Shown piece after piece: positions 19,982-27,594 of a stretch of 64,000 nt of DNA. The notes beneath the pieces were generated by a model. That model searched no databases and was not told where the DNA came from. It saw only the letters and a program-made list of their open reading frames with translations. Within the stretch, counting starts at the first letter, position 1. The number at the start of each line of letters is the position of its first letter. The translations under genes and the position numbers were made by a program. This DNA is from Clostridia bacterium (lineage in GTDB: Bacteria > Bacillota > Clostridia > Christensenellales > Borkfalkiaceae), in the NCBI GenBank assembly GCA_017621735.1, contig JAGASM010000014.1, forward strand, positions 1 to 64,000, given 5' to 3'.

Positions 19982-22074
19982 AATTGATTAAACTTTTTAC
20001 ATCGGTTGCAGTCGCTTCGGTGGTTGCGTTTTCGTCCGTGTTTTTTGCGGGGTGCGGAACGAAAATCACTTTGATCGACGGCGAAGACCGATTGACGGAG
20101 TCCGTTTCAGGAACGTTTACTCTTCCCGTTCCGGAGCGCGTCGGGTATCGCTTTCTCGGGTGGTTTGACTCCGCCGACAGCGGCATTGCGTATACGGACG
20201 GAGAAGGGGCGGGGCTTTCCGCTTGGACGGACGGCAATCCTACGACGTTATATGCGCAATGGGAATTGAAGGAATACACCTTCCTCTTCGACGCGACGCT
20301 CGGCGAACTTGACGTGGACGGGGAAACGGTGCTTTCCTATCTTTCCAACGTGGATACGTTTCCCGTTCCCACGCGGAGTGGGTATGTGTTCGGCGGATGG
20401 CTTAACGGCGACGGCGAGCCCGTTTGCGACGGGTTTGGCAATCCGCTTTCCGACTGTCGGCAGTTTACGGCGGAATCCTATCCCGTAAACGACGAAAACG
20501 GCACGGTATCCCTTACCGCACAATGGTTGGAAAAGCGCGTTACGTACACCTTCCAAGTGAACGGCGGAACGGCGGTTACGGAGGTTTCAGGCGGTTTGGG
20601 GGAAGTGATCGACCTTCCCGCAACGGCAAAAGACGGCTATTCGTTTGTAGGGTGGAGTCGGAGCAGCGGAGCGCAAGATTTGGTTTCTTCGCCTTATACC
20701 GTCCCTTCGACCGATCAAGATAATACCACCTTTTACGCTTTTTTCCAACCTGCAACCGTTGCGGGAGTAACGTTTACCGCAATCAATAACGATACGGAAT
20801 ACTCGGTGGCGTACAACGGGACGGAAGAAAACGTCTATATCCCCGAAATTTACAACGGAAAATTCGTTACAAAGGTAACGAAAATCAGTACTTCCGTTAA
20901 AACGCTTTACCTTCCGCATACAGCGGTGAGCATCTCGGAAGGCGCGATGCAAAACTGTACCAAGTTGGAAACACTTCGCCTTCCTTATTCGCTTACGTCT
21001 ATTCCAAATAATTTGTTAAAGGGTTGTTCCGCGCTCTCGGAAGTCATGATTCCGCAAACGGTAACGTCGATCGGGGACAGCGCATTTGAAGGGACGAAAA
21101 TTAAGACGTTTGCCATTCCTGCAACCGTTCGCAGTATCGGTGATAGTGCGTTGCGTTCGACGGAAGTGGAGGGGATTTCGGTAGCCGCCGAAAACAACAA
21201 CTATGTGTCGGTGGACGGCGTATTATACGAAAAGCAAGGAACTGTTTACAACCTCGTTCAGTATCCTGCGCTCAAAGAAGGGGATTCTTACACGCCCGAC
21301 GCGCGAACGGTTTCGATTTTGGAGAAAGCGTTTTACGGGGTAGGACGAAAAAACGGTCAAACGGTAGACGGCGGGTTGAAAGAATTACATCTCGGCGGAA
21401 AGATTTCGACGGTCGGCGACGACGCATTTGCATCAAGCAGCCTTGTTCGCGTTGAAATCGACTATGCGGGGGCGAGCGTTTCTCCTCGATTTGGTAACCG
21501 CGTATTCCAAGACTGTTTAGACCTTCGAATGGTACGCATTACGCTCAATCAACCGCCCCAACTTGGGAATAACGCATTTTACGGTACGTCTACGTACGTC
21601 TACGTGCCGACGGCGGCATATAATTCTTATCGCTCGGCGAGCGGTTGGAGTGCGTATTCAAGTAAAATCCGACAGTCGCAAAACATTATGAACGACTTCG
21701 CGTACGAATCATACGGTACGGGCGTTCGCCTCATTCAGTATCTCGGTTATGCGGAAGAGGTGGAAATTCCAGAATATATCAACGGGTTGCTCGTTCTTTC
21801 GATCGGTGAAATGGCATTCTACGGCAGTACGACGCTCAAGAGCGTTTCTTTACCGAGCGGGGTGCAAAATATCGGAAATTCCGCGTTTGCCTCGTGTACG
21901 TTCTTGCAGTCGCTTACGTGCAAAGCGGAAACACCGCCGACGCTCGGAACAAATTGCTTTAGCGGGGTAACGGCAATGAATATTTACGTGCCCGCGGGCG
22001 AATCGACCGTCGACGCGTATCGTAATGCGACGGGTTGGAGTTATTATTCGTCGAATATCTTTACAATTTCGTGA
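19978..22074 (+). CDS. Lipoprotein with InlB-type and BspA-like leucine-rich repeats
   Basis: 698 residues. The lipobox is FAGC (Cys near 25). Three Flg_new/InlB-type repeats (about 30-265), each with a GYxFxGW core and a terminal YAQW, TAQW or YAFF, precede a BspA-like (LRR_5) region (about 270-690). There the repeat is TSIGDSAFEGTKIKTFAIP-like, and two pseudo-repeats end in YVPxxxxxxYRxAxGWSxYSS. BspA-type repeats in other bacteria bind host or bacterial surface proteins; the ligand here is unknown. It is co-transcribed with the YwaF-type gene (4-bp overlap) and followed after 10 nt by the FN3-like gene. Confidence 0.85.
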   Translation: MKLIKLFTSVAVASVVAFSSVFFAGCGTKITLIDGEDRLTESVSGTFTLPVPERVGYRFLGWFDSADSGIAYTDGEGAGLSAWTDGNPTTLYAQWELKEYTFLFDATLGELDVDGETVLSYLSNVDTFPVPTRSGYVFGGWLNGDGEPVCDGFGNPLSDCRQFTAESYPVNDENGTVSLTAQWLEKRVTYTFQVNGGTAVTEVSGGLGEVIDLPATAKDGYSFVGWSRSSGAQDLVSSPYTVPSTDQDNTTFYAFFQPATVAGVTFTAINNDTEYSVAYNGTEENVYIPEIYNGKFVTKVTKISTSVKTLYLPHTAVSISEGAMQNCTKLETLRLPYSLTSIPNNLLKGCSALSEVMIPQTVTSIGDSAFEGTKIKTFAIPATVRSIGDSALRSTEVEGISVAAENNNYVSVDGVLYEKQGTVYNLVQYPALKEGDSYTPDARTVSILEKAFYGVGRKNGQTVDGGLKELHLGGKISTVGDDAFASSSLVRVEIDYAGASVSPRFGNRVFQDCLDLRMVRITLNQPPQLGNNAFYGTSTYVYVPTAAYNSYRSASGWSAYSSKIRQSQNIMNDFAYESYGTGVRLIQYLGYAEEVEIPEYINGLLVLSIGEMAFYGSTTLKSVSLPSGVQNIGNSAFASCTFLQSLTCKAETPPTLGTNCFSGVTAMNIYVPAGESTVDAYRNATGWSYYSSNIFTIS

Positions 22075-22084
22075 GGAGGAATCT

Positions 22085-24928
22085 ATGAAAAAAATATTAA
22101 AAAGGTTGTTGATTGTCGCAACGATGACAATGATGGCGCTTGCATGCGTTGTGCTTGTCGGATGTAAAGAGGAGTTGGGTGCCAAGACGATTACCAACCT
22201 CCGCTATGACGGGGAAAATATTCGTTGGACGCGCGTCATTAAGGCAAAACATTATCTTCTTTCCGTGAACGGGCAAGAAAACGTTACCGTCAATCAGGTA
22301 GAAGGGGAAACGGTTGCTTATGCGATTCGTACGATGGACGATTTCTCTTTGACGCTTGAGGCGGTAGTCAAAGAAGGGGACGAGGATAATCCGAAAATCA
22401 CCCTCGATTTTGTCAATATCGGCACGGTTGAAGGGGTAAAAGTAGAGGACGCTAAACTGCAATGGGATGCGCTTGACGGTGCGGACGGCTACGAACTCAT
22501 GAAGAATGGGATTCTTGTCAATCAGACGGTTGGCGTCAACGAATACGCGTTGGAGTCGGGTGCGTTTTCTTACAAAGTACGTGCAGTAAAAGGGACGACT
22601 TCCGCCGTCGACGGGAACAACGGGTATTATTCCGTTTGGAGCGAGGCAGTAACGGGTACTGTTTTGGAAGCACCGAAAAACTTAAAGTATGACTCGGAAA
22701 CGTTCACTTGGGATCGTGTCAATCATGCAGTTTCGTATACGATTGCAATCGGAAACGACGAGTTTACGACGACGCAAACGGAGTATGAGTATACGGGTTC
22801 GGACGATTTCTCCGTTTGTATTCGCGCGAACGGCGATGCGGAAGAAGATTATTACGCTTCTCCGTTTACCGCAAAAAAGGAATGCGTATATCTCGATCCC
22901 GTTACGACGTTGACCGTCAAAGACGGCAACCTCGATTGGGAAAATACCGAAAATGCAACGGGGTATAAAATCCGCATTGACGGAATGTTGCAAGAACAGA
23001 TCTTGCGCGACAGTATCTACGAAAATTTACAAAGCGGAAGATCGTATCAAATTAGCGTTCTTCCCGTAGGAAACGGCGATTTTACCTTCTCACAGTGGTC
23101 GAATACCGTTACCATTAACGTTCTTGCGCAGCCCGTTGTAATGTATAACGGTTCGGCAATCGGTTGGACGGCGGTTACAAATGCGGGCGGGTATACGATC
23201 CTGATCACAAAGAATGGCGAAGAAGTACATAAACAAACGGTGGGAAGTGGGATTCACGTCTACGGAGAATACGGTTTCACGGATGCGGGTGTATATCAAG
23301 TAAGCGTAAAGGCAAACGGGGATACGGAAAGCGGACATTACGATTCCCGCTACAGCAATCCTTACGCGGTGCGTAGGCTTTCCGCGCCCGAATCGATTAC
23401 CGTTGCCAATCGCTTGGAAGAAACGGCACAAGTGGCACTTTCCTATTCTCCCGTCGCCAACTCGGCAAGTTATACGGTGAAAATCAACGGAACGGATACG
23501 TTTGTTAACGTCAATGATACGACGGTTGAGGTAAATATCGCAAATCTCACCTCAACGTTGACGCAGTCGGAGGTTACCTTCTCTGTCGTCGCAAACGGTA
23601 CGGTTACGACGGAAGGGGCGACCCTCGGCAGCGCGGAAACGTCAAAGACGGTTACAAAACTTGCCGCACCGCAAAACGTACAAATTAATGACGGCGAAAT
23701 CAGTTGGAATGCGGTAACCGCAGCGGAAAGCTACGTCGTTACCATCGACGCAAATCGCTTTATGACGACGGGCACTTCGTTTACTCCCGATTGGACGGCT
23801 GGGGCGCATACCGTAAGAGTACAGGCGGGCGGAAACGGTACGGACGTCATCAGTTCTTCGTTTACGGAAGAAAAGAGCGTAACCAAACTCAACGCACCGA
23901 CCAACCTTTCCATCAATGCGGAAGGTCGTCTTACTTGGAACCGCGGAAATACGGTAGGGGTTTCGGCGTTCGTCGTTCAATTTGATAAGGGGAATCCGAT
24001 ATCCGTCAATGAGGACAGTTTCGATATTCAAAGTTACGTCAACAACGTCAATGCAGGCGTTTGGACGGAACTTACCGTATATGCAGCGGGCGACGGAAGT
24101 AACTACATCAGTTCCGACTATTCGGAAACGGGTGGGATCTATAAATACGTCGCGCCGACAAACCTTGCGACGAATGGCAATACGCTCATTTGGAGCGAAC
24201 CGACGTATAACGGTACGACGCCTTCAAAATATGAACTCGTTATTATGAAAGGCGGGGAAGTATTTAAGACGACGACGGTTACTTCCAACTCTTACGTGAT
24301 CGGTACGGAATTTGATGCTGGGGCGTATTCGTTTACCGTCAAAGCGCTTGGGGATAAGTTTGCCTCGGGAACTGCGGTTTCCACGTGGGATTCCGCATCA
24401 TCCGCTTCCGTATCCTTCCAAAAACTTGAACAAGTCAACGTTACAAAGTCGGGCAACACGTACACGTGGCAGCCTGTAATCGGTGCGACGGCGTATACCG
24501 TTCAAATCGGAAATAATCCCGCAACGACGGTAACCACGACGTCGTATGAGTTGAACGTCGCTACGGCGGGCGAGTTTAACGTCTTGATTACGGCAAAGGG
24601 GAATGCGAGTGTAAACATTCTTAATTCGGATACGGTTACGATCTCTCAACGGGTAAGAGCGCTCACAACGCCTGTCGTAGTATCGGCAACGGGCGGGGTG
24701 CTCACAATGGAAAAACCGTTCGATTTTAGCGGAATTACCGGTTTTAACGTGATTATCGGCGGTGTGAGCAACTTTGTATCGATTGCAAATTGTACGGTAA
24801 CGGAAACGCAAATACTCATCAATTATACCGCTTCGTCAAGCGCGACGGTGCAAGTATCCGCTGTGGGCGGAATTTTCGGGGCGGACGGAGTCTTCTACGT
24901 CAACTCACAACTTTCTCAAGAGGTATAA
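22085..24928 (+). CDS. Lipoprotein of tandem fibronectin-III-like domains
   Basis: 947 residues. ATG 22085 has GAGGAGG just upstream (about 22073-22079). The lipobox is LVGC (Cys near 28). The whole mature protein is about ten repeats of 80-95 residues with an FN3-like rhythm: Ala-Pro-x-Asn-Leu at the start, a central Trp (LxWDxVxxAxxYxIxI), then YxVxVxAxGD and YSxWS. No other domain is visible. It looks like a spacer or scaffold displayed on the membrane. It is the last gene of the second surface operon, ended by the terminator at 24935. Confidence 0.8.
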   Translation: MKKILKRLLIVATMTMMALACVVLVGCKEELGAKTITNLRYDGENIRWTRVIKAKHYLLSVNGQENVTVNQVEGETVAYAIRTMDDFSLTLEAVVKEGDEDNPKITLDFVNIGTVEGVKVEDAKLQWDALDGADGYELMKNGILVNQTVGVNEYALESGAFSYKVRAVKGTTSAVDGNNGYYSVWSEAVTGTVLEAPKNLKYDSETFTWDRVNHAVSYTIAIGNDEFTTTQTEYEYTGSDDFSVCIRANGDAEEDYYASPFTAKKECVYLDPVTTLTVKDGNLDWENTENATGYKIRIDGMLQEQILRDSIYENLQSGRSYQISVLPVGNGDFTFSQWSNTVTINVLAQPVVMYNGSAIGWTAVTNAGGYTILITKNGEEVHKQTVGSGIHVYGEYGFTDAGVYQVSVKANGDTESGHYDSRYSNPYAVRRLSAPESITVANRLEETAQVALSYSPVANSASYTVKINGTDTFVNVNDTTVEVNIANLTSTLTQSEVTFSVVANGTVTTEGATLGSAETSKTVTKLAAPQNVQINDGEISWNAVTAAESYVVTIDANRFMTTGTSFTPDWTAGAHTVRVQAGGNGTDVISSSFTEEKSVTKLNAPTNLSINAEGRLTWNRGNTVGVSAFVVQFDKGNPISVNEDSFDIQSYVNNVNAGVWTELTVYAAGDGSNYISSDYSETGGIYKYVAPTNLATNGNTLIWSEPTYNGTTPSKYELVIMKGGEVFKTTTVTSNSYVIGTEFDAGAYSFTVKALGDKFASGTAVSTWDSASSASVSFQKLEQVNVTKSGNTYTWQPVIGATAYTVQIGNNPATTVTTTSYELNVATAGEFNVLITAKGNASVNILNSDTVTISQRVRALTTPVVVSATGGVLTMEKPFDFSGITGFNVIIGGVSNFVSIANCTVTETQILINYTASSSATVQVSAVGGIFGADGVFYVNSQLSQEV

Positions 24929-24934
24929 AATTAA

Positions 24935-24969
24935 CCCTCCCGCGAACGGCGTTCGCGGGAGGGCGTTTT
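24935..24969 (+). terminator. Terminator of second surface operon
   Basis: A 13-bp perfect stem (CCCTCCCGCGAAC / GTTCGCGGGAGGG) with loop GGC is followed by CGTTTTA. Its core CCCGCGAAC/GTTCGCGGG is the same as in the terminator of the first surface operon. Confidence 0.9.
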
Positions 24970-25019
24970 ATTGTACTTATGGATTTATGAGGATTTTTAG
25001 AAAAGGCATGTAAAATTAC

Positions 25020-25048
25020 TTGCCTTTTTTTTGAAAGACAGTTATAAT
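25020..25048 (+). promoter_or_regulatory. Promoter of tRNA-Ser
   Basis: TTGCCT and TATAAT are 17 nt apart; the -10 box ends 10 nt before the tRNA 5' end. Confidence 0.7.
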
Positions 25049-25058
25049 AATAAGGCTT

Positions 25059-25148
25059 GCAGAGATGGCGGAGTGGTCGAACGCGCACGATTCGAAATCG
25101 TGTGATGCAGGAATGTATCCAAGGGTTCAAATCCCTTTCTCTGCGCCA
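25059..25148 (+). tRNA. tRNA-Ser(CGA)
   Basis: The acceptor strands GCAGAGA and TCTCTGC pair fully, with discriminator G and an encoded CCA (25146-25148). The anticodon stem CACGA/TCGTG encloses loop TTCGAAA, giving anticodon CGA (reads UCG). A long variable arm and total length of 90 nt fit a class II serine tRNA. Confidence 0.95.
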
Positions 25149-25208
25149 TCGTCGAAACACGACGAACCTTGCACAATCCGACAGGCAACTGTCGGATTGT
25201 TGCTTTTA
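25128..25208 (+). repeat. 81-bp direct repeat, left copy (tRNA-Ser 3' end and terminator)
   Basis: The copy starts inside the T loop of tRNA-Ser and covers the last 21 nt of the tRNA plus 60 bp beyond, including the terminator hairpin. It is identical at all 81 positions to 25422-25502, with an offset of 294 bp. The arrangement is that of attL, where the tRNA remains intact. Confidence 0.9.
25173..25208 (+). terminator. tRNA-Ser terminator hairpin
   Basis: ACAATCCGACAG and CTGTCGGATTGT form a 12-bp perfect stem with loop GCAA, followed by TGCTTTTA. It is repeated exactly at 25467-25502. Confidence 0.75.
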
Positions 25209-25421
25209 AGTCGGTTTCTCCTCCTCCCTAAAAAATACTTCGTCTTTTTAGGGATTGTTTTGATATAGGAGGGCAGCCACCCCGTTTCTTTTTGAAAGGG
25301 ATTTGAGGGAGGAGCCGTTTGCGGGAGCAAACGCTTTTCCTCGAAATAGTGGAAAAACAGTTAAGTCGGAAAGAAAAGTTGACAATTAAAAATTGTCAAG
25401 CGGAGCGCACTTCTATAAGCG
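25209..25421. other. 213-bp non-coding segment between the two direct repeats
   Basis: No credible gene. It holds three hairpins: CCCTAAAAA/TTTTTAGGG (25226-25234 with 25245-25253), GTTTGC/GCAAAC (about 25318-25332), and TTGACAATT/AATTGTCAA (25379-25387 with 25391-25399, loop AAA). The dense structure resembles a small structured repeat or the remnant of an excised element. Confidence 0.5.
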
Positions 25422-25502
25422 CAAATCCCTTTCTCTGCGCCATCGTCGAAACACGACGAACCTTGCACAATCCGACAGGCAACTGTCGGATTGTTGCTTT
25501 TA
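25422..25502 (+). repeat. 81-bp direct repeat, right copy
   Basis: Exact second copy of 25128-25208. It holds only the 3' part of tRNA-Ser from the T loop onward and the terminator hairpin, as expected of an attR-like end. It ends about 49 bp before the next gene. Confidence 0.9.
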
Positions 25503-25550
25503 GGACAATCTACGGTGTGAATCATTTATTTTGATAGTCAAGGAGAGAAT

Positions 25551-26192
25551 ATGAGTCTTGAATCGGTGAAAAATCAAATGCATTCGGGGGCAATCTACGA
25601 TCCCGCGTCGGCTGATCTTGCGGATTACCAACTTGCATGTATTCAACGCGTCAACGAATACAACGCCATTCCGGCATCGGCGGAAGGGGTAAAATTGCGC
25701 GCAAAAAAACTCAAAGAGATGTTTGAGGGGATCGGTGAGGGTTGTTATATCGAACCGCCTTTCCGTGCAAACCTTGGGGGAACGAACGTAACGTTCGGTA
25801 GTTATGTGTACGCAAATTTTAATTTGACGCTTGTCGACGATACGAAGATCACCGTCGGAGATAGGACGATGATCGGGCCAAACGTAACGATTGCGACGGC
25901 TTGCCATCCCATTAGTCCTGCATTGCGCGAGGCGGGGTTGCAATACAATTTGCCCGTAAAAATCGGGAGAAACGTATGGATCGGCACGGGTGCTATTATT
26001 TTGCCCGGGGTAACCGTGGGGGATAATTCCGTTATCGGTGCGGGATCAGTCGTAACGAAAGACGTTCCTTCTAACGTTGTTGCCGTCGGCAATCCATGCA
26101 GGGTTTTACGCCCGATTACAGAAGAGGACGACAAGGTTTACCGTCGTAACGTACCCATTCCGAAAAAGGTTTTTGATGATTTCTGCAAATAA
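25551..26192 (+). CDS. Sugar O-acetyltransferase (maltose/galactoside acetyltransferase family)
   Basis: 213 residues, close to the usual 185-205 of the Maa/LacA/NodL family plus a short extension. AAGGAGAG precedes the ATG. The N-terminal helical part (1-70) carries the Mac-type start, followed by a left-handed parallel beta-helix with hexapeptide repeats (about 75-185). The catalytic His sits in the CHPI motif near 122, and the family motifs VWIGTGAIILPGVTVGDN and VVAVGNPCRVLR are present. It transfers acetyl from acetyl-CoA to a sugar hydroxyl in the cytoplasm; the substrate cannot be told. It overlaps the next gene by 17 bp, so the two are co-translated. Confidence 0.9.
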   Translation: MSLESVKNQMHSGAIYDPASADLADYQLACIQRVNEYNAIPASAEGVKLRAKKLKEMFEGIGEGCYIEPPFRANLGGTNVTFGSYVYANFNLTLVDDTKITVGDRTMIGPNVTIATACHPISPALREAGLQYNLPVKIGRNVWIGTGAIILPGVTVGDNSVIGAGSVVTKDVPSNVVAVGNPCRVLRPITEEDDKVYRRNVPIPKKVFDDFCK

Positions 26193-26979
26193 GGAGTATA
26201 CATTAATTACGGGGGCGTGCGGGGGGCTTGGCGGTGCGTTTTGTCGAGAACTCTCCCTTCGCGGAGAATCCCTTTTTCTCACGGGACGAAGTGAAGAGCG
26301 CTTAAACGCGCTTAAATCGGAGTTGCCCGAGGATACGCTTTGCTATCCTTGCGACTTGTCCGACGGAGAAAGCCGCCGCCGCTTTTTTGAAGAGGTGGAT
26401 CGGGCGAAGATTTCCTTTCGCCGTCTTGTTTACGTGGCGGGCGTTGATATCCAAAAAGGATTTGAGCGTTATACGGAGGAAGGGATTGTTTTACAGGCTC
26501 GCGTCAATTTTGAGGGCGCAGTATCTTTTACAAGGGCGTTTTTGAGCCGTCTTGACACGAAGGTACGAGGGGAGATTCTCTACGTGGGCAGCGTTTCTGG
26601 GATTTATCCGATGCCTTATTTCGCCCTTTACAGCGCGACGAAAAAGGCGCTCGAACAGTTTTCTTCCGCGCTTCGTGTAGAACTCCGCCGCCGTGTGAAC
26701 GTAACTTGCGTATTGCCCGGGGCAATTCCGACAAGAGAGGATATAAAGGCGAATATATCGACGCAAGGGCTTTGGGGAAAACTTGCCGTAAAAAGCCCGC
26801 AAGCGGTTGCAAAAGCGTCGTTAAAGGCGGTTTCGCGCAATAAAAGAAAGGTTATCATCGGGTTTTGGAATAAACTTATGCGTGCGTTTACAGCCATGCT
26901 GCCTCTCTCATGGAAAATGAAATTCATTGCAAAAAAATGGTCGAAAACGGAGAAAGACGCGTTTCTTCAAGAAAAATAA
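26176..26979 (+). CDS. Short-chain dehydrogenase/reductase
   Basis: 267 residues from ATG 26176, preceded by AAAAAGG (26164-26169) inside the end of the acetyltransferase gene. The cofactor motif TGACGGLGG is at about 11-19. Asp in PCDLSD suggests the usual adenine-ring contact. The catalytic Ser lies in GSVSG near 138 and YSATK near 150. The C-terminal 40 residues are strongly basic and hydrophobic, which would suit membrane association, as in some lipid- or sterol-acting SDRs. The substrate is unknown. A bidirectional terminator follows immediately. Confidence 0.85.
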   Translation: MISANKEYTLITGACGGLGGAFCRELSLRGESLFLTGRSEERLNALKSELPEDTLCYPCDLSDGESRRRFFEEVDRAKISFRRLVYVAGVDIQKGFERYTEEGIVLQARVNFEGAVSFTRAFLSRLDTKVRGEILYVGSVSGIYPMPYFALYSATKKALEQFSSALRVELRRRVNVTCVLPGAIPTREDIKANISTQGLWGKLAVKSPQAVAKASLKAVSRNKRKVIIGFWNKLMRAFTAMLPLSWKMKFIAKKWSKTEKDAFLQEK

Positions 26980-26981
26980 AA

Positions 26982-27017
26982 AACGCCGCCGACACATAGT
27001 CGGTGGCGTTAATTTTT
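26982..27017. terminator. Bidirectional terminator between convergent genes
   Basis: AACGCCGCCGAC and GTCGGTGGCGTT form a 12-bp stem with one mismatch (G-T) around loop ACATA. A-rich sequence before and AATTTTTA after let it serve both the SDR gene and the minus-strand PH-domain gene. Confidence 0.85.
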
Positions 27018-27024
27018 AATAACG

Positions 27025-27492
27025 TTACTTCTTTTTCAGTTCATCTTCTTCTTCCGCGGTGGAAAACGAGAAGCCGATAGAGGGGTTTTTATCGGTGAGC
27101 GTTTTTACAAAATCGTCAAACCATGCGTCGTTTACGACGATCGCCATATAGCGGTTGTCGTCAAAGTAAACGGCAAGTTTTTTCGCGCCTTGGAAAAGGT
27201 GTACGGATGCAATCTTTTTTAACTCGTATTTGCTGCGAATAATGCCAAATTGCATGATCAAATATTGATCGTTGATTACGTATTGCGAGCGGATCAGCAT
27301 GGAGATGATGATGACGGCAAGAAAAACACTGACAAAAAAGAGGAGAACGTACGAAATCCAGCCGTAGGCGTCTTCCGCGCCGTAGGATAAAAGTCGCATC
27401 AAATTGAGCGCAAATCCGCCGACGCATAAAATAAGCCCGAGCACAAAAATAAAAATCATCAATTTTGAAAAACGGAAAGGATACTTTTTCAT
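27025..27492 (-). CDS. Membrane protein with bacterial PH-like domain (bPH_4/DUF1200 type)
   Basis: 155 residues. Two transmembrane helices (about 10-32 and 44-67) are followed by a beta-rich domain starting RSQYVINDQYLIMQFG and ending near 140, which resembles the small PH-like domains of YdbS/YvbH-type proteins. The very acidic and lysine-rich tail (EEEDELKKK) closes it. The function of this family is unknown. There is no Shine-Dalgarno sequence: the -10 box lies 6 nt before the ATG, so the mRNA is probably leaderless. Its promoter is back to back with that of the hydratase gene. Confidence 0.7.
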   Translation of the reverse strand: MKKYPFRFSKLMIFIFVLGLILCVGGFALNLMRLLSYGAEDAYGWISYVLLFFVSVFLAVIIISMLIRSQYVINDQYLIMQFGIIRSKYELKKIASVHLFQGAKKLAVYFDDNRYMAIVVNDAWFDDFVKTLTDKNPSIGFSFSTAEEEDELKKK

Positions 27493-27498
27493 AATTAC

Positions 27499-27527
27499 AG
27501 TATAAACGATTTATATGGAAAAATCAA
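27499..27527 (-). promoter_or_regulatory. Leaderless promoter of the PH-domain gene
   Basis: Read on the minus strand, TTGATT (27527-27522) and TATACT (27504-27499) are 17 nt apart. Only 6 nt (GTAATT) lie between the -10 box and the ATG at 27492. Confidence 0.75.
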
Positions 27528-27537
27528 ACCATTTTGC

Positions 27538-27566
27538 TTGAAAAAATTGTGAGAATGCACTATAAT
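27538..27566 (+). promoter_or_regulatory. Promoter of the hydratase gene
   Basis: TTGAAA at 27538-27543 and TATAAT at 27561-27566 are 17 nt apart, 28 nt before the ATG. The -35 box is 10 bp from the divergent -35 of the PH-domain gene. Confidence 0.85.
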
Positions 27567-27594
27567 AATGTCGAACAAACATTTTGGAGGAAAT

